From NCBI GenBank assembly GCA_017628435.1, contig JAGBZE010000213.1, positions 1 to 6,859 of the forward strand: a stretch of DNA of 6,859 nt, in the 5' to 3' direction. This document shows, one piece after another, positions 1-6,257 of the stretch. The DNA is from Akkermansia sp. (GTDB taxonomy: Bacteria > Verrucomicrobiota > Verrucomicrobiia > Verrucomicrobiales > Akkermansiaceae). The position numbers and the translations under genes are program-made. The number at the start of each line of letters is the position of its first letter. Position 1 is the stretch's first letter. Below the pieces are notes generated by a model. The model was not told where the DNA came from. It did no database searches and saw only the letters and a list, made by a program, of their open reading frames with translations.

Positions 1-3000
1 AACCGATTACGCCCGAATATGTAGAAAAAATCATTGCCCGCGAGCGCCCGGATGCCATGCTGCCCACCCTGGGTGGCCAGACGGCTCTGAACTGCGCCAT
101 GGCCCTGCACAAGGCCGGCACGCTGGAGAAATACGGCGTGCGCATGATTGGTGCAGATGCCGAGGCAATTGACCGCGGCGAAGACCGCCAGAGTTTCAAG
201 GATGCGATGATGCGCATCGGCCTGGACCTGCCGGCCAGCGGCGTGGCCCACAACATGACCGAAGCCTGGGATATTGCTAAGAACGTGGTAGGCAACTACC
301 CGATGATTATCCGCCCGGCTTTCACACTGGGTGGCACCGGCGGCGGCGTAGCCTACAATAAGACCGAATTCGAGGAAATCGTGGCTCGCGGTCTGGACCT
401 TTCCCCGGTGCACGAGGTGCTCATCGAAGAAAGTCTGCTGGGCTGGAAGGAAATCGAGATGGAAGTGATGCGCGACTGCGCGGATAACTGCATCGCCATC
501 TGCTCCATTGAGAACCTGGACCCCATGGGTATTCACACGGGCGACTCCATCACCGTGGCTCCGGCCATGACGCTGACCGCCCGCGAATACGCCATTGTGC
601 GCGAGGCTTCTTTCGCCATCATCCGCGAAATCGGCGTGAAGAGCGGCGGCAGTAACATTCAGTTCGCCATGTGCCCGCGCACCGGTCGCCTGGTGGTGAT
701 TGAGATGAACCCGCGCGTGAGCCGTTCCTCTGCCCTGGCTTCCAAGGCCACCGGTTTCCCCATTGCCAAGTTTGCCGCCAAGCTCGCCATCGGTTACACG
801 CTGGATGAGCTGCGCAACGATATCACCAAGGTGACCCCCGCCTCCTTCGAACCCACCATTGACTACGTGGTGGTGAAGGTGCCGCGCTTCACCTTCGAGA
901 AGTTCAAGAAGGCTGATGAACGCCTGACCACCGCCATGAAGAGCGTGGGTGAGGTGATGAGCATCGGCCGCACCTTCAAGGAATCTCTGCAGAAGGCTCT
1001 GCGCTCGCTGGAGACGGGCCGCTGGGGCTTCGGCTTTGACCTGAAGGACCCGAAGAACCCGACCCGCGATGAGATTGCCGCCAAGCTGGCTGTGCCGAAC
1101 GCTGATCGTATTTTCTGGATTCAGACCGCCTATGTGAACGGCTGGACGCTGGAGGAGATTCAGGACCTGACCGATATCGACCCCTGGTTCCTGGACCAGC
1201 TCAAGCAGCTGGCTGAGGCCGGCATGAAGCTCAAGGAGCTCCCCCTGCTGGAAGCCAAGAAGCTGGGCTTCTCCGACCGCCAGATTGCGCTGGCCCGTGG
1301 TTGCAGCGAGGACGAAGTGCGCGCCGCCCGCAAGGCTCAGGGTGTGGTACCCTGCTACCGCCTGGTGGACAGCTGCTCTGCTGAGTTCGAGGCTATCACC
1401 CCGTACTTCTACTCCTCCTACGGTGAGGAGAACGAGGCCCGCAAGACGGACAAGAAGAAGATTATGATTCTGGGCGGTGGTCCGAACCGCATCGGCCAGG
1501 GTATTGAGTTCGACTACTGCTGCTCTCACGCTTCCTTCGCGCTGAAGGAGCTGGGCTACGAGACCATCATGGTGAACTCCAACCCCGAGACGGTTTCCAC
1601 CGACTTCGATACCTCTGATAAGCTCTATTTCGAGCCGCTGACCCTGGAAGATGTGCTGAACATCTGCGACCAAGAGAACCCGGATGGCGTGATTGTGCAG
1701 TTCGGCGGCCAGACCCCGCTGAACCTGGCTGCTGCACTGCAGGAGCGCGGTGTGCCCATCATCGGCACCAGCCCCCGCAGCATCGAGCTGGCTGAGGACC
1801 GCAAGTATTTCTCTGCCCTGCTGGATGAAATCGGCCTGAAGCAGGCTGAGGCAGGCACCGCTACCAATGAGGACGAAGCTGTGGCCGTGGCCAACCGCAT
1901 CGGTTACCCGGTGCTGGTGCGCCCCTCCTTCGTGCTGGGTGGACGAGCCATGATGATTGTGTACGATGAGAAGGAGCTGCGCACCTACATGCGCGAGGCT
2001 GTGGATGCTTCCCCCGAGCGCCCGGTGCTGGTGGACCGCTTCTTGGAGCACGCCATGGAAATTGACGTGGACGTGATTGCCGACGGTGAGACGAGCGTGG
2101 TGGGTGCCATCATGCAGCACGTGGAGCCGGCTGGTATTCACTCCGGTGACTCTGCTTGCATGATTCCGCCGAACCGCGTTTCCGTGGGTATGCACAAGGA
2201 GATGATGCGCGCCGCCAAGGAGCTGGCCGCCAAGCTGAACGTGAAGGGTCTCATGAATTGCCAGTTCGCCATCAAGGATGAGCAGCTGTATGTGATTGAG
2301 GTGAACCCGCGCGCCTCCCGTACCGTGCCTTTCGTTTCCAAGTCCATCGGCGTGCCGCTGGCCAAGCTGGCTGCCAAGGTGATGAGCGGCTGCAAGCTCA
2401 AGGACCTGGGCTTCACCAAGGAAGTGGTGCCGCCCTACTACACCGTGAAGGAAGCCGTGTTCCCCTGGAACCGCTTCCCGGGTATCGACGTGGTACTGGG
2501 CCCGGAAATGCACTCCACCGGTGAGGTGATGGGCATTGACACTGACCCCGAGGTGGCTTACCTGAAGAGCCAGATTTCTGCCTTCAACGCCCTGCCCAAG
2601 GAGGGTCTGGTGTTCATCTCAGTGAACGACCGCGACAAGCACATCGTGACGGATATTGCCCGCACCATCGCTAAGGCCGGGTTCGATATCTGCGCTACCA
2701 AGGGCACGATGATTCACCTGCTGCAGAACGGTATCGAGTGCGAACGCGCCTACAAGGTGCACGAGCGCCGCCGTCCGGATATTGTGGACCGCATCAAGAA
2801 CGGCGATATCGTGTTCGTGATTAACACTCCCGGCTCCCACGACGCCCGCGAGGACGAGGTAAGCATCCGCGCCGCTGCAGTAAGCAGCAATATCTCCTAC
2901 ACCACGGATCTTTCCAGCGCCCGCGCCTGTGCTGCCGCCATGCTGCACGCCAAGAACAAGGAGACCACGGTGCGCACGCTGCAGGAATACCACGCTGAGG

Positions 3001-3023
3001 CTGCTGCCGAATACCAGAACTGA
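1..3023 (+). CDS. carB: Carbamoyl-phosphate synthetase large subunit, 5'-truncated
   Basis: CarB makes carbamoyl phosphate from bicarbonate, ATP and ammonia supplied by CarA, feeding pyrimidine and arginine synthesis in the cytosol. The frame is open from base 3 (PITPEYVEKIIARERPDA), so the ATG at 57 is internal. By alignment from memory, the first visible residue matches about residue 68 of the 1073-residue E. coli protein, so the first pre-ATP-grasp motif lies outside the window. Visible in order: GGQTALN; first ATP-grasp half with GGTGGGVAYN and MNPRVSRSSALASKATG (to about 760); oligomerisation region (about 1000-1450); second synthetase half with GGGPNRIGQGIEFDYCC (about 1470-1520), NSNPETVSTD and LGGRAMMIVYDE (about 1935-1970); C-terminal MGS-like allosteric domain (about 2600-3000). 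The last keeps the SVNDRDK, ATKGT, YKVHE and INT positions that bind UMP/IMP in E. coli, so feedback control is plausible. No lesion is seen. It stops at TGA, followed by a strong terminator. Confidence 0.98.
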   Translation, partial: PITPEYVEKIIARERPDAMLPTLGGQTALNCAMALHKAGTLEKYGVRMIGADAEAIDRGEDRQSFKDAMMRIGLDLPASGVAHNMTEAWDIAKNVVGNYPMIIRPAFTLGGTGGGVAYNKTEFEEIVARGLDLSPVHEVLIEESLLGWKEIEMEVMRDCADNCIAICSIENLDPMGIHTGDSITVAPAMTLTAREYAIVREASFAIIREIGVKSGGSNIQFAMCPRTGRLVVIEMNPRVSRSSALASKATGFPIAKFAAKLAIGYTLDELRNDITKVTPASFEPTIDYVVVKVPRFTFEKFKKADERLTTAMKSVGEVMSIGRTFKESLQKALRSLETGRWGFGFDLKDPKNPTRDEIAAKLAVPNADRIFWIQTAYVNGWTLEEIQDLTDIDPWFLDQLKQLAEAGMKLKELPLLEAKKLGFSDRQIALARGCSEDEVRAARKAQGVVPCYRLVDSCSAEFEAITPYFYSSYGEENEARKTDKKKIMILGGGPNRIGQGIEFDYCCSHASFALKELGYETIMVNSNPETVSTDFDTSDKLYFEPLTLEDVLNICDQENPDGVIVQFGGQTPLNLAAALQERGVPIIGTSPRSIELAEDRKYFSALLDEIGLKQAEAGTATNEDEAVAVANRIGYPVLVRPSFVLGGRAMMIVYDEKELRTYMREAVDASPERPVLVDRFLEHAMEIDVDVIADGETSVVGAIMQHVEPAGIHSGDSACMIPPNRVSVGMHKEMMRAAKELAAKLNVKGLMNCQFAIKDEQLYVIEVNPRASRTVPFVSKSIGVPLAKLAAKVMSGCKLKDLGFTKEVVPPYYTVKEAVFPWNRFPGIDVVLGPEMHSTGEVMGIDTDPEVAYLKSQISAFNALPKEGLVFISVNDRDKHIVTDIARTIAKAGFDICATKGTMIHLLQNGIECERAYKVHERRRPDIVDRIKNGDIVFVINTPGSHDAREDEVSIRAAAVSSNISYTTDLSSARACAAAMLHAKNKETTVRTLQEYHAEAAAEYQN

Positions 3024-3040
3024 AGCGTCTGATTCATTTC

Positions 3041-3076
3041 CGCGCCCCCTGACCAAACCAGGGGGCGCGTTTTTTT
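3041..3076 (+). terminator. Rho-independent terminator of carB
   Basis: A perfect GC-rich stem pairs CGCGCCCCCT (3041-3050) with AGGGGGCGCG (3060-3069). An extra G3051-C3059 pair leaves a 7-nt loop. Seven T residues (3070-3076) follow at once. It starts 17 nt after the carB TGA. Its strength implies that the next gene is transcribed from its own promoter. Confidence 0.95.
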
Positions 3077-3085
3077 GAATTTTGG

Positions 3086-3106
3086 ATGTTTAATGTTGAA
3101 TGTTTG
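3086..3106. repeat. Three tandem ATGTTNN heptads
   Basis: ATGTTTA, ATGTTGA and ATGTTTG stand directly head to tail in the spacer between the carB terminator and the membrane-protein gene. The tract is AT-rich in a GC-rich setting, and a GC-rich hairpin follows seven bases later. Three copies is short, so this could be a fragment of a dispersed intergenic repeat or simple slippage. Confidence 0.55.
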
Positions 3107-3112
3107 AATTCC

Positions 3113-3129
3113 GCGGGCATCACGCCCGC
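3113..3129. other. GC-rich hairpin upstream of the membrane-protein gene
   Basis: GCGGGC (3113-3118) and GCCCGC (3124-3129) form a perfect 6-bp stem around the loop ATCAC. No T-run follows on the plus strand (CTGATTTCTCC comes next), so it is not a convincing terminator. It lies 20 to 36 nt upstream of the next start codon and would be in the 5' leader of that mRNA if transcription begins upstream. Role unknown. Confidence 0.5.
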
Positions 3130-3148
3130 CTGATTTCTCCAATCATCA

Positions 3149-4537
3149 ATGTCTTCTCGTTCCATTTCTACCGCCTGTCTGCTGTATCTGCTGCTTCCCT
3201 GCCTGTTATTCCTGGCGGGGTGGGTACAGCCGTTGGTTGCCTGGCCGGTGGGGCTGGCGCTGGCAGGGGCGGTGCTGTGGGTGGCGGCGAAATGCCCGAC
3301 CAGGAGCCTGAAGTGGAATACGGCAGGAGCACTGCGCCTGGGGCTCATCCTGCTGCTGGGGGCTGCATGGGTGCTGACTACCGGGCCCTGGGGACTAGTG
3401 GAGCAGAGCGGCGATGCCACGGTGCGCAATGCGGTGTATGCCGCGCTGGTGCGCGATTCCTGGCCGCTGACGGTGGAGGGTGAGCCGTTCATTTATTACC
3501 TGGCTTTCTGGTTGCCCCCTGCTCTGGCAGCGAAACTAGGTGTGCCTGCGGAGGCTGCACTGCTGCTGTGGACGCTGCTGGGGGTGTGGCTGGCGTTGCT
3601 GGCTATGGCGGCCGGCAGGGGAACACGCCGCACACTAGTGTTTCTGGTAATTCTGCTGCTGCTGGGGGAGATGACGGACTGGGTGAACCGCGTATATTAC
3701 AGGCTGGTGGCCGGATCCGCATGGGATGTGTTCCAGGACTGGGTTCTGTTCTTCGATTTGCATTTCACGGCGTCCTGCGTACAGCTGCGCAATACGTTTA
3801 ATCATTATCTGGCACCACTGGTTCTGCTGGGCATGCTGGCCGGGCGGCTTCTGCCGGGGCGCTACGGACTGGTAGCATGGGCCATGGTGCTGGCCTGTTC
3901 TCCGCTGGCCGCGGTGGCACTGCTTCCCCTGCTCCTGCTGCGTAGCGGGCGCGCGTTGCTCAATGGGCCCACACTGGCGGTGCTGCCATATGCCGCACTG
4001 CCCCTGCTGTTCCTTGCCGGCGGGGTGGGTGGTCAGGTGGCGTTCATGCGTCCGACCGGGGATTGCTCGCTGGCCGATTTGAGCTCTGCCCAGCTGTGGG
4101 GGCGATATCTGCTGCAGATGCTGGTGGTGGCGGGACCTGCCCTGTTACTTCTGCGCCGCTGGTGGCGCACAAGCTGGTTCGCCGCAGCTATACTGCTGGC
4201 CGGGCTCATGCCTCTGCTCTGGGTGGGCTTGTGGAACAATGAATTCATTTTCAAAGGTGCCGCGGTGATGTGGTTCTGCCTGGCCTGGCTGTATACTGCA
4301 GCCTGGTGCCATGCTACAGGGCCCAGAAAGGCCCTTCTGGCGCTTTATCTGCTACTCTCGGCATCTGCTGCCTACGGGCAGCTGATAGGGGCACTGAAGA
4401 GCTTCTCGTGGCAGCAGGAGGCCAGAGCACGGAATACGCGCAACGAGTGGCACGGCCAGCTGCACCAGCCCGGCGATGCACGCGCAAACCAGTTCAAGGG
4501 CACACCCCGCCTGCCCGAATTGTTCAGATTTAATTAA
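3149..4537 (+). CDS. Polytopic membrane protein, possibly GT-C-like glycosyltransferase
   Basis: I do not recognise a specific family. The 462-residue product is strongly hydrophobic, with about 11-13 membrane segments (roughly residues 10-27, 30-48, 61-78, 114-130, 135-155, 160-173, 217-233, 241-264, 274-296, 317-335, 343-362, 369-387, 394-413). Between segments 3 and 4, residues about 85-125 carry EQSGDATVRNAVYAALVRDSWPL followed by EGEPFIYYLAFWLPPALAAK. The acidic residue, the WP and the YY..FWLP stretch resemble the first extracytoplasmic loop of GT-C-type lipid-linked sugar transferases and some polysaccharide membrane proteins; this is a pattern resemblance only. A soluble basic tail (about 415-462) ends the protein. 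ATG 3149 is the first start after an in-frame TGA at 3131. No Shine-Dalgarno sequence is visible. It stops at TAA, and the carB terminator separates it from upstream transcription. It could instead be an O-antigen or transport-type membrane protein. Confidence 0.85.
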   Translation: MSSRSISTACLLYLLLPCLLFLAGWVQPLVAWPVGLALAGAVLWVAAKCPTRSLKWNTAGALRLGLILLLGAAWVLTTGPWGLVEQSGDATVRNAVYAALVRDSWPLTVEGEPFIYYLAFWLPPALAAKLGVPAEAALLLWTLLGVWLALLAMAAGRGTRRTLVFLVILLLLGEMTDWVNRVYYRLVAGSAWDVFQDWVLFFDLHFTASCVQLRNTFNHYLAPLVLLGMLAGRLLPGRYGLVAWAMVLACSPLAAVALLPLLLLRSGRALLNGPTLAVLPYAALPLLFLAGGVGGQVAFMRPTGDCSLADLSSAQLWGRYLLQMLVVAGPALLLLRRWWRTSWFAAAILLAGLMPLLWVGLWNNEFIFKGAAVMWFCLAWLYTAAWCHATGPRKALLALYLLLSASAAYGQLIGALKSFSWQQEARARNTRNEWHGQLHQPGDARANQFKGTPRLPELFRFN

Positions 4538-4565
4538 CAGCTGACAAAGTGAACAAATATTTTCG

Positions 4566-4594
4566 TTGACTATACTTTACCTTTCAGGCAGAAT
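4566..4594 (+). promoter_or_regulatory. Candidate sigma-70-type promoter giving a near-leaderless mRNA
   Basis: TTGACT (4566-4571) matches the -35 consensus at 5 of 6 positions. CAGAAT (4589-4594) matches the -10 at 4 of 6, with a 17-bp spacer. Transcription would start at about 4601, only a few bases before ATG 4605, which has no Shine-Dalgarno sequence. The same TTG at 4566 could instead be read as an alternative start codon. The call rests on consensus matching only. Confidence 0.35.
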
Positions 4595-4604
4595 ACCGCA
4601 CCTC

Positions 4605-5216
4605 ATGCGATTCCCCCTCATTCTCATCAAGAACGGCAAAGATGCCTGCCCCGAGCTGATCACAGCACCGTGGCAGCTGGGGCAACCTGGTCTTGATGTG
4701 CTGCAGAAGCGCGATGTGTGGGTGGGTTCCAATTGCTACATGGACGGCACATTCAGCCGCGTGCTGGATGTAAGCAGCAAACGTAAGGGGCGTTTCCTGG
4801 AAAGCCTGCTGCATCGCCGCGATACAGCCTACTGGAATGTCCAGGTTAAGATGAGCCCTACCACCAGTTATGAACTGGACAATGTGAAGATGGAGTTGAT
4901 GCAGGCTGTAGAGCAGGATGAGATGAACCTGACCGAATTCTACTCCCCGGAATGCATCACCTACCTGATTAACCGCTGCGAAAACTTTGCTGAGATTGTG
5001 GTGGTCGGCTGCCTTACCGGTATGTGGGAGGCTGATAATTCCGCTGCCCACCTTCCTACCCTGGTGAAAAATGATACCAACCGCGATTGCGTCCCTTGCG
5101 TGACAACACCGGGTTATGATGGCCCCTTCTCTGAAGCCAATATCCGTGAACTAGCCTCCAAGGTTCTGTTCACGGAGTATTCCGGGCTCTTTGAAACAAT
5201 CTCCTCAGCGGAGTAA
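4605..5216 (+). CDS. Uncharacterised 203-residue protein
   Basis: I do not recognise this protein. From ATG 4605 it is 203 residues, beginning MRFPLILIKNGKD. A TTG at 4566 would add 13 residues, but that TTG also sits in a good -35 hexamer, so I prefer ATG 4605. No signal peptide or convincing membrane segment is seen, apart from a short hydrophobic run EIVVVGCLTG around residue 130. It looks cytosolic and mixed alpha/beta. It has seven cysteines, including a C-V-P-C pair near residue 166-169 (RDCVPCV). Aromatic and Asp-rich patches include DVWVGSNCYMDG and DTAYWNVQV. The gene starts 67 nt after the membrane-protein gene in the same direction. Its end overlaps the end of convergent miaA by 12 bp. 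Codon use is GC-rich like its left neighbours, which supports a real gene. It stops at TAA. Confidence 0.8.
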   Translation: MRFPLILIKNGKDACPELITAPWQLGQPGLDVLQKRDVWVGSNCYMDGTFSRVLDVSSKRKGRFLESLLHRRDTAYWNVQVKMSPTTSYELDNVKMELMQAVEQDEMNLTEFYSPECITYLINRCENFAEIVVVGCLTGMWEADNSAAHLPTLVKNDTNRDCVPCVTTPGYDGPFSEANIRELASKVLFTEYSGLFETISSAE

Positions 5217-5230
5217 TGCCGCTATCTTTT
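5207..5230 (+). terminator. Weak hairpin at the convergent gene ends
   Basis: AGCGG (5207-5211) pairs with CCGCT (5219-5223) around a 7-nt loop holding the TAA stop of the plus-strand gene. ATCTTTT follows. The stem is only 5 bp and the T-run is short, so this is at best a weak terminator for the plus-strand transcript. Confidence 0.3.
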
Positions 5231-5937
5231 CCGCAAGTTGACGCGGTGTATCCCCTGCCCCTGCCGGTATAGGCGTGAGCCATTTCTCACGGCGTAACCA
5301 GGTGCGTTGGCGCTTGGCATATTGCCGCGTAGCAAGAGCTATGGCAGAAACAAGCTCAGAGCGCGTACAGCGGCCTTTCAGGTAATCCTGCACCTGAGCT
5401 AATCCCAGCGTCTTGGAGGCCGTTGTAGAAAGCGTGAGACCCTCCAGCGCAGCAACCTCCTCTATCGCACCATCCTGCAGCATCTGCTCCGCGCGGCGCG
5501 CTATACGGGCATCCAGCTCTACAGTGTCACGCATAATCCAGAATCCCGTTCCACGAGGTTCCTGCCAGTTGTTGCGCCAGTAAGAAAGCGGCTTGCCTCC
5601 CAGAATAACAATCTCCAGATTACGCACCACATAGCGCTGGTTACACAAATCTGTCGATGCTGCCCCCTCCGGGTCGAGTTCGCGCAGACGTGCCACTGCC
5701 TCATCCAGAGTTAAGGCATTCAACTCCTCTCTTAACGCTGCATCAGAAGGTGGCGCAGGGGAAATTCCGTGGGATATAAACTTAACGTAAAGGCCTGAGC
5801 CTCCTGTGTGTATGGGTAGCATGCCACCCGTTTGGAGTTTCGCAGAAATTTGCTCCGCTCGTCGCGCATGTTCAGCCGCATCATTGTTCTCTGTAGGCTC
5901 CATAAAACCTACTAAATGATGTTTAACACGCGACATT

Positions 5938-5952
5938 TCCTACAAAGTAGGA
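5938..5952 (-). other. Perfect 6-bp inverted repeat containing the amber codon
   Basis: On the coding strand TCCTAC-TTT-GTAGGA forms a perfect 6-bp stem with a 3-nt loop, and the TAG stop lies in its 3' arm. The T of TAG pairs with the A of the preceding ACT codon, so any of the likely ancestral codons (GAG, CAG, AAG) would leave one mismatch in the stem. Confidence 0.7.
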
Positions 5953-6092
5953 GCAGCCGTGATAATAGGCATCCTTTTGTAAACCTGATATGCATCTGTG
6001 CTGATAATCTCAGCATGACCAAGTATCTCAGCAAGTTCTACCGCTACCGCGCTCTTCCCACTTCCTGTAGAACCAAGAATAAATACAGATTT

Positions 6093-6108
6093 TGTTCCAT
6101 GTGGAACA
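6093..6108. promoter_or_regulatory. parS: parS-like site 1 (inside miaA 5' end)
   Basis: The 16-mer TGTTCCATGTGGAACA is one base from a perfect palindrome and one base from TGTTCCACGTGGAACA, a known ParB-binding parS variant. It falls within the first codons of miaA (encoding PHGT). An identical 16-mer lies 65 bp away at 6158. Confidence 0.7.
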
Positions 6109-6157
6109 TCAGACTGATGATACGATGTCATTTTTCCGTTGTAATCTAGTTCTTAAA

Positions 6158-6173
6158 TGTTCCATGTGGAACA
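6158..6173. promoter_or_regulatory. parS: parS-like site 2 (upstream of miaA)
   Basis: An identical copy of TGTTCCATGTGGAACA lies 26 bp upstream of the miaA start in the promoter/leader region. If bound by ParB or another dimeric factor, it could also affect miaA transcription. Identity over all 16 bases in non-coding DNA argues for a conserved binding site rather than coding constraint. Confidence 0.7.
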
Positions 6174-6188
6174 ATCTGATCAATATTT

Positions 6189-6208
6189 AGGAGAAAATCT
6201 ACTCTCCT
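6189..6208. other. Small hairpin in the miaA upstream spacer
   Basis: AGGAGA (6189-6194) and TCTCCT (6203-6208) form a 6-bp inverted repeat with an 8-nt loop. It lies between the end of the right-hand minus-strand frame (6258) and the miaA start (6131). No T-run follows on the minus strand, so it is not a clear terminator. Nothing else is seen in 6174-6257, which is about 30% GC. Confidence 0.3.
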
Positions 6209-6257
6209 CAGCAAAAATACCATCATAGAAGATATTTTCTTGCATACAGGATAAATA

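Larger units (their letters stand above)
5205..6131 (-). pseudogene. miaA: tRNA dimethylallyltransferase interrupted by in-frame amber codon
   Basis: MiaA transfers the dimethylallyl group of DMAPP to N6 of A37 in tRNAs reading UNN codons. The frame from ATG 6131 runs 308 codons to TGA (5207-5205), the normal family length. Codon 64 is TAG (5942-5940), with the same frame resuming as EMSRVKHHLVGF. Before the stop: P-loop GSTGSGKS (residues 20-27) and STDAYQVY with the catalytic-type Asp (46). After it: HHLVGF, GGSGLY (110-115), the NQRYVVRNLE helix (164-173) and TRQYAKRQRTW (268-278). No base is gained or lost; only one codon is wrong. TAAPT stands where many MiaA have GTAKP, and TLGLAQ where many have GYR/GYK; these may be lineage traits. 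An ATG at 5936 lies one codon past the stop, so restart could give a 243-residue fragment lacking the P-loop. A purine-rich GGAAAAATG context precedes the start. Alternatives are sequencing error, readthrough or UAG recoding. Confidence 0.9.

Noticed and set aside
57..59. ATG 57 as the start of carB
   Set aside because: The frame is open upstream and codes for conserved CarB sequence from base 3, so the gene begins outside the window.
2619..3056. Minus-strand 145-residue frame under the carB C-terminus
   Set aside because: It is an antisense shadow of a high-GC conserved gene with no recognisable domain.
4549..4570. Imperfect inverted repeat GTGAAC...GTTGAC as an operator before the 203-residue gene
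   Set aside because: Several mismatches and an AT-rich centre; no second copy or known operator match.
5937..5942. Programmed frameshift or indel in miaA
   Set aside because: Both miaA segments are in the same frame and separated by exactly one stop codon, so a frameshift is not needed.
5916..6149. Plus-strand 77-residue frame opposite the miaA 5' end
   Set aside because: It is a shadow of miaA with no gene-like sequence; miaA motifs account for this DNA.
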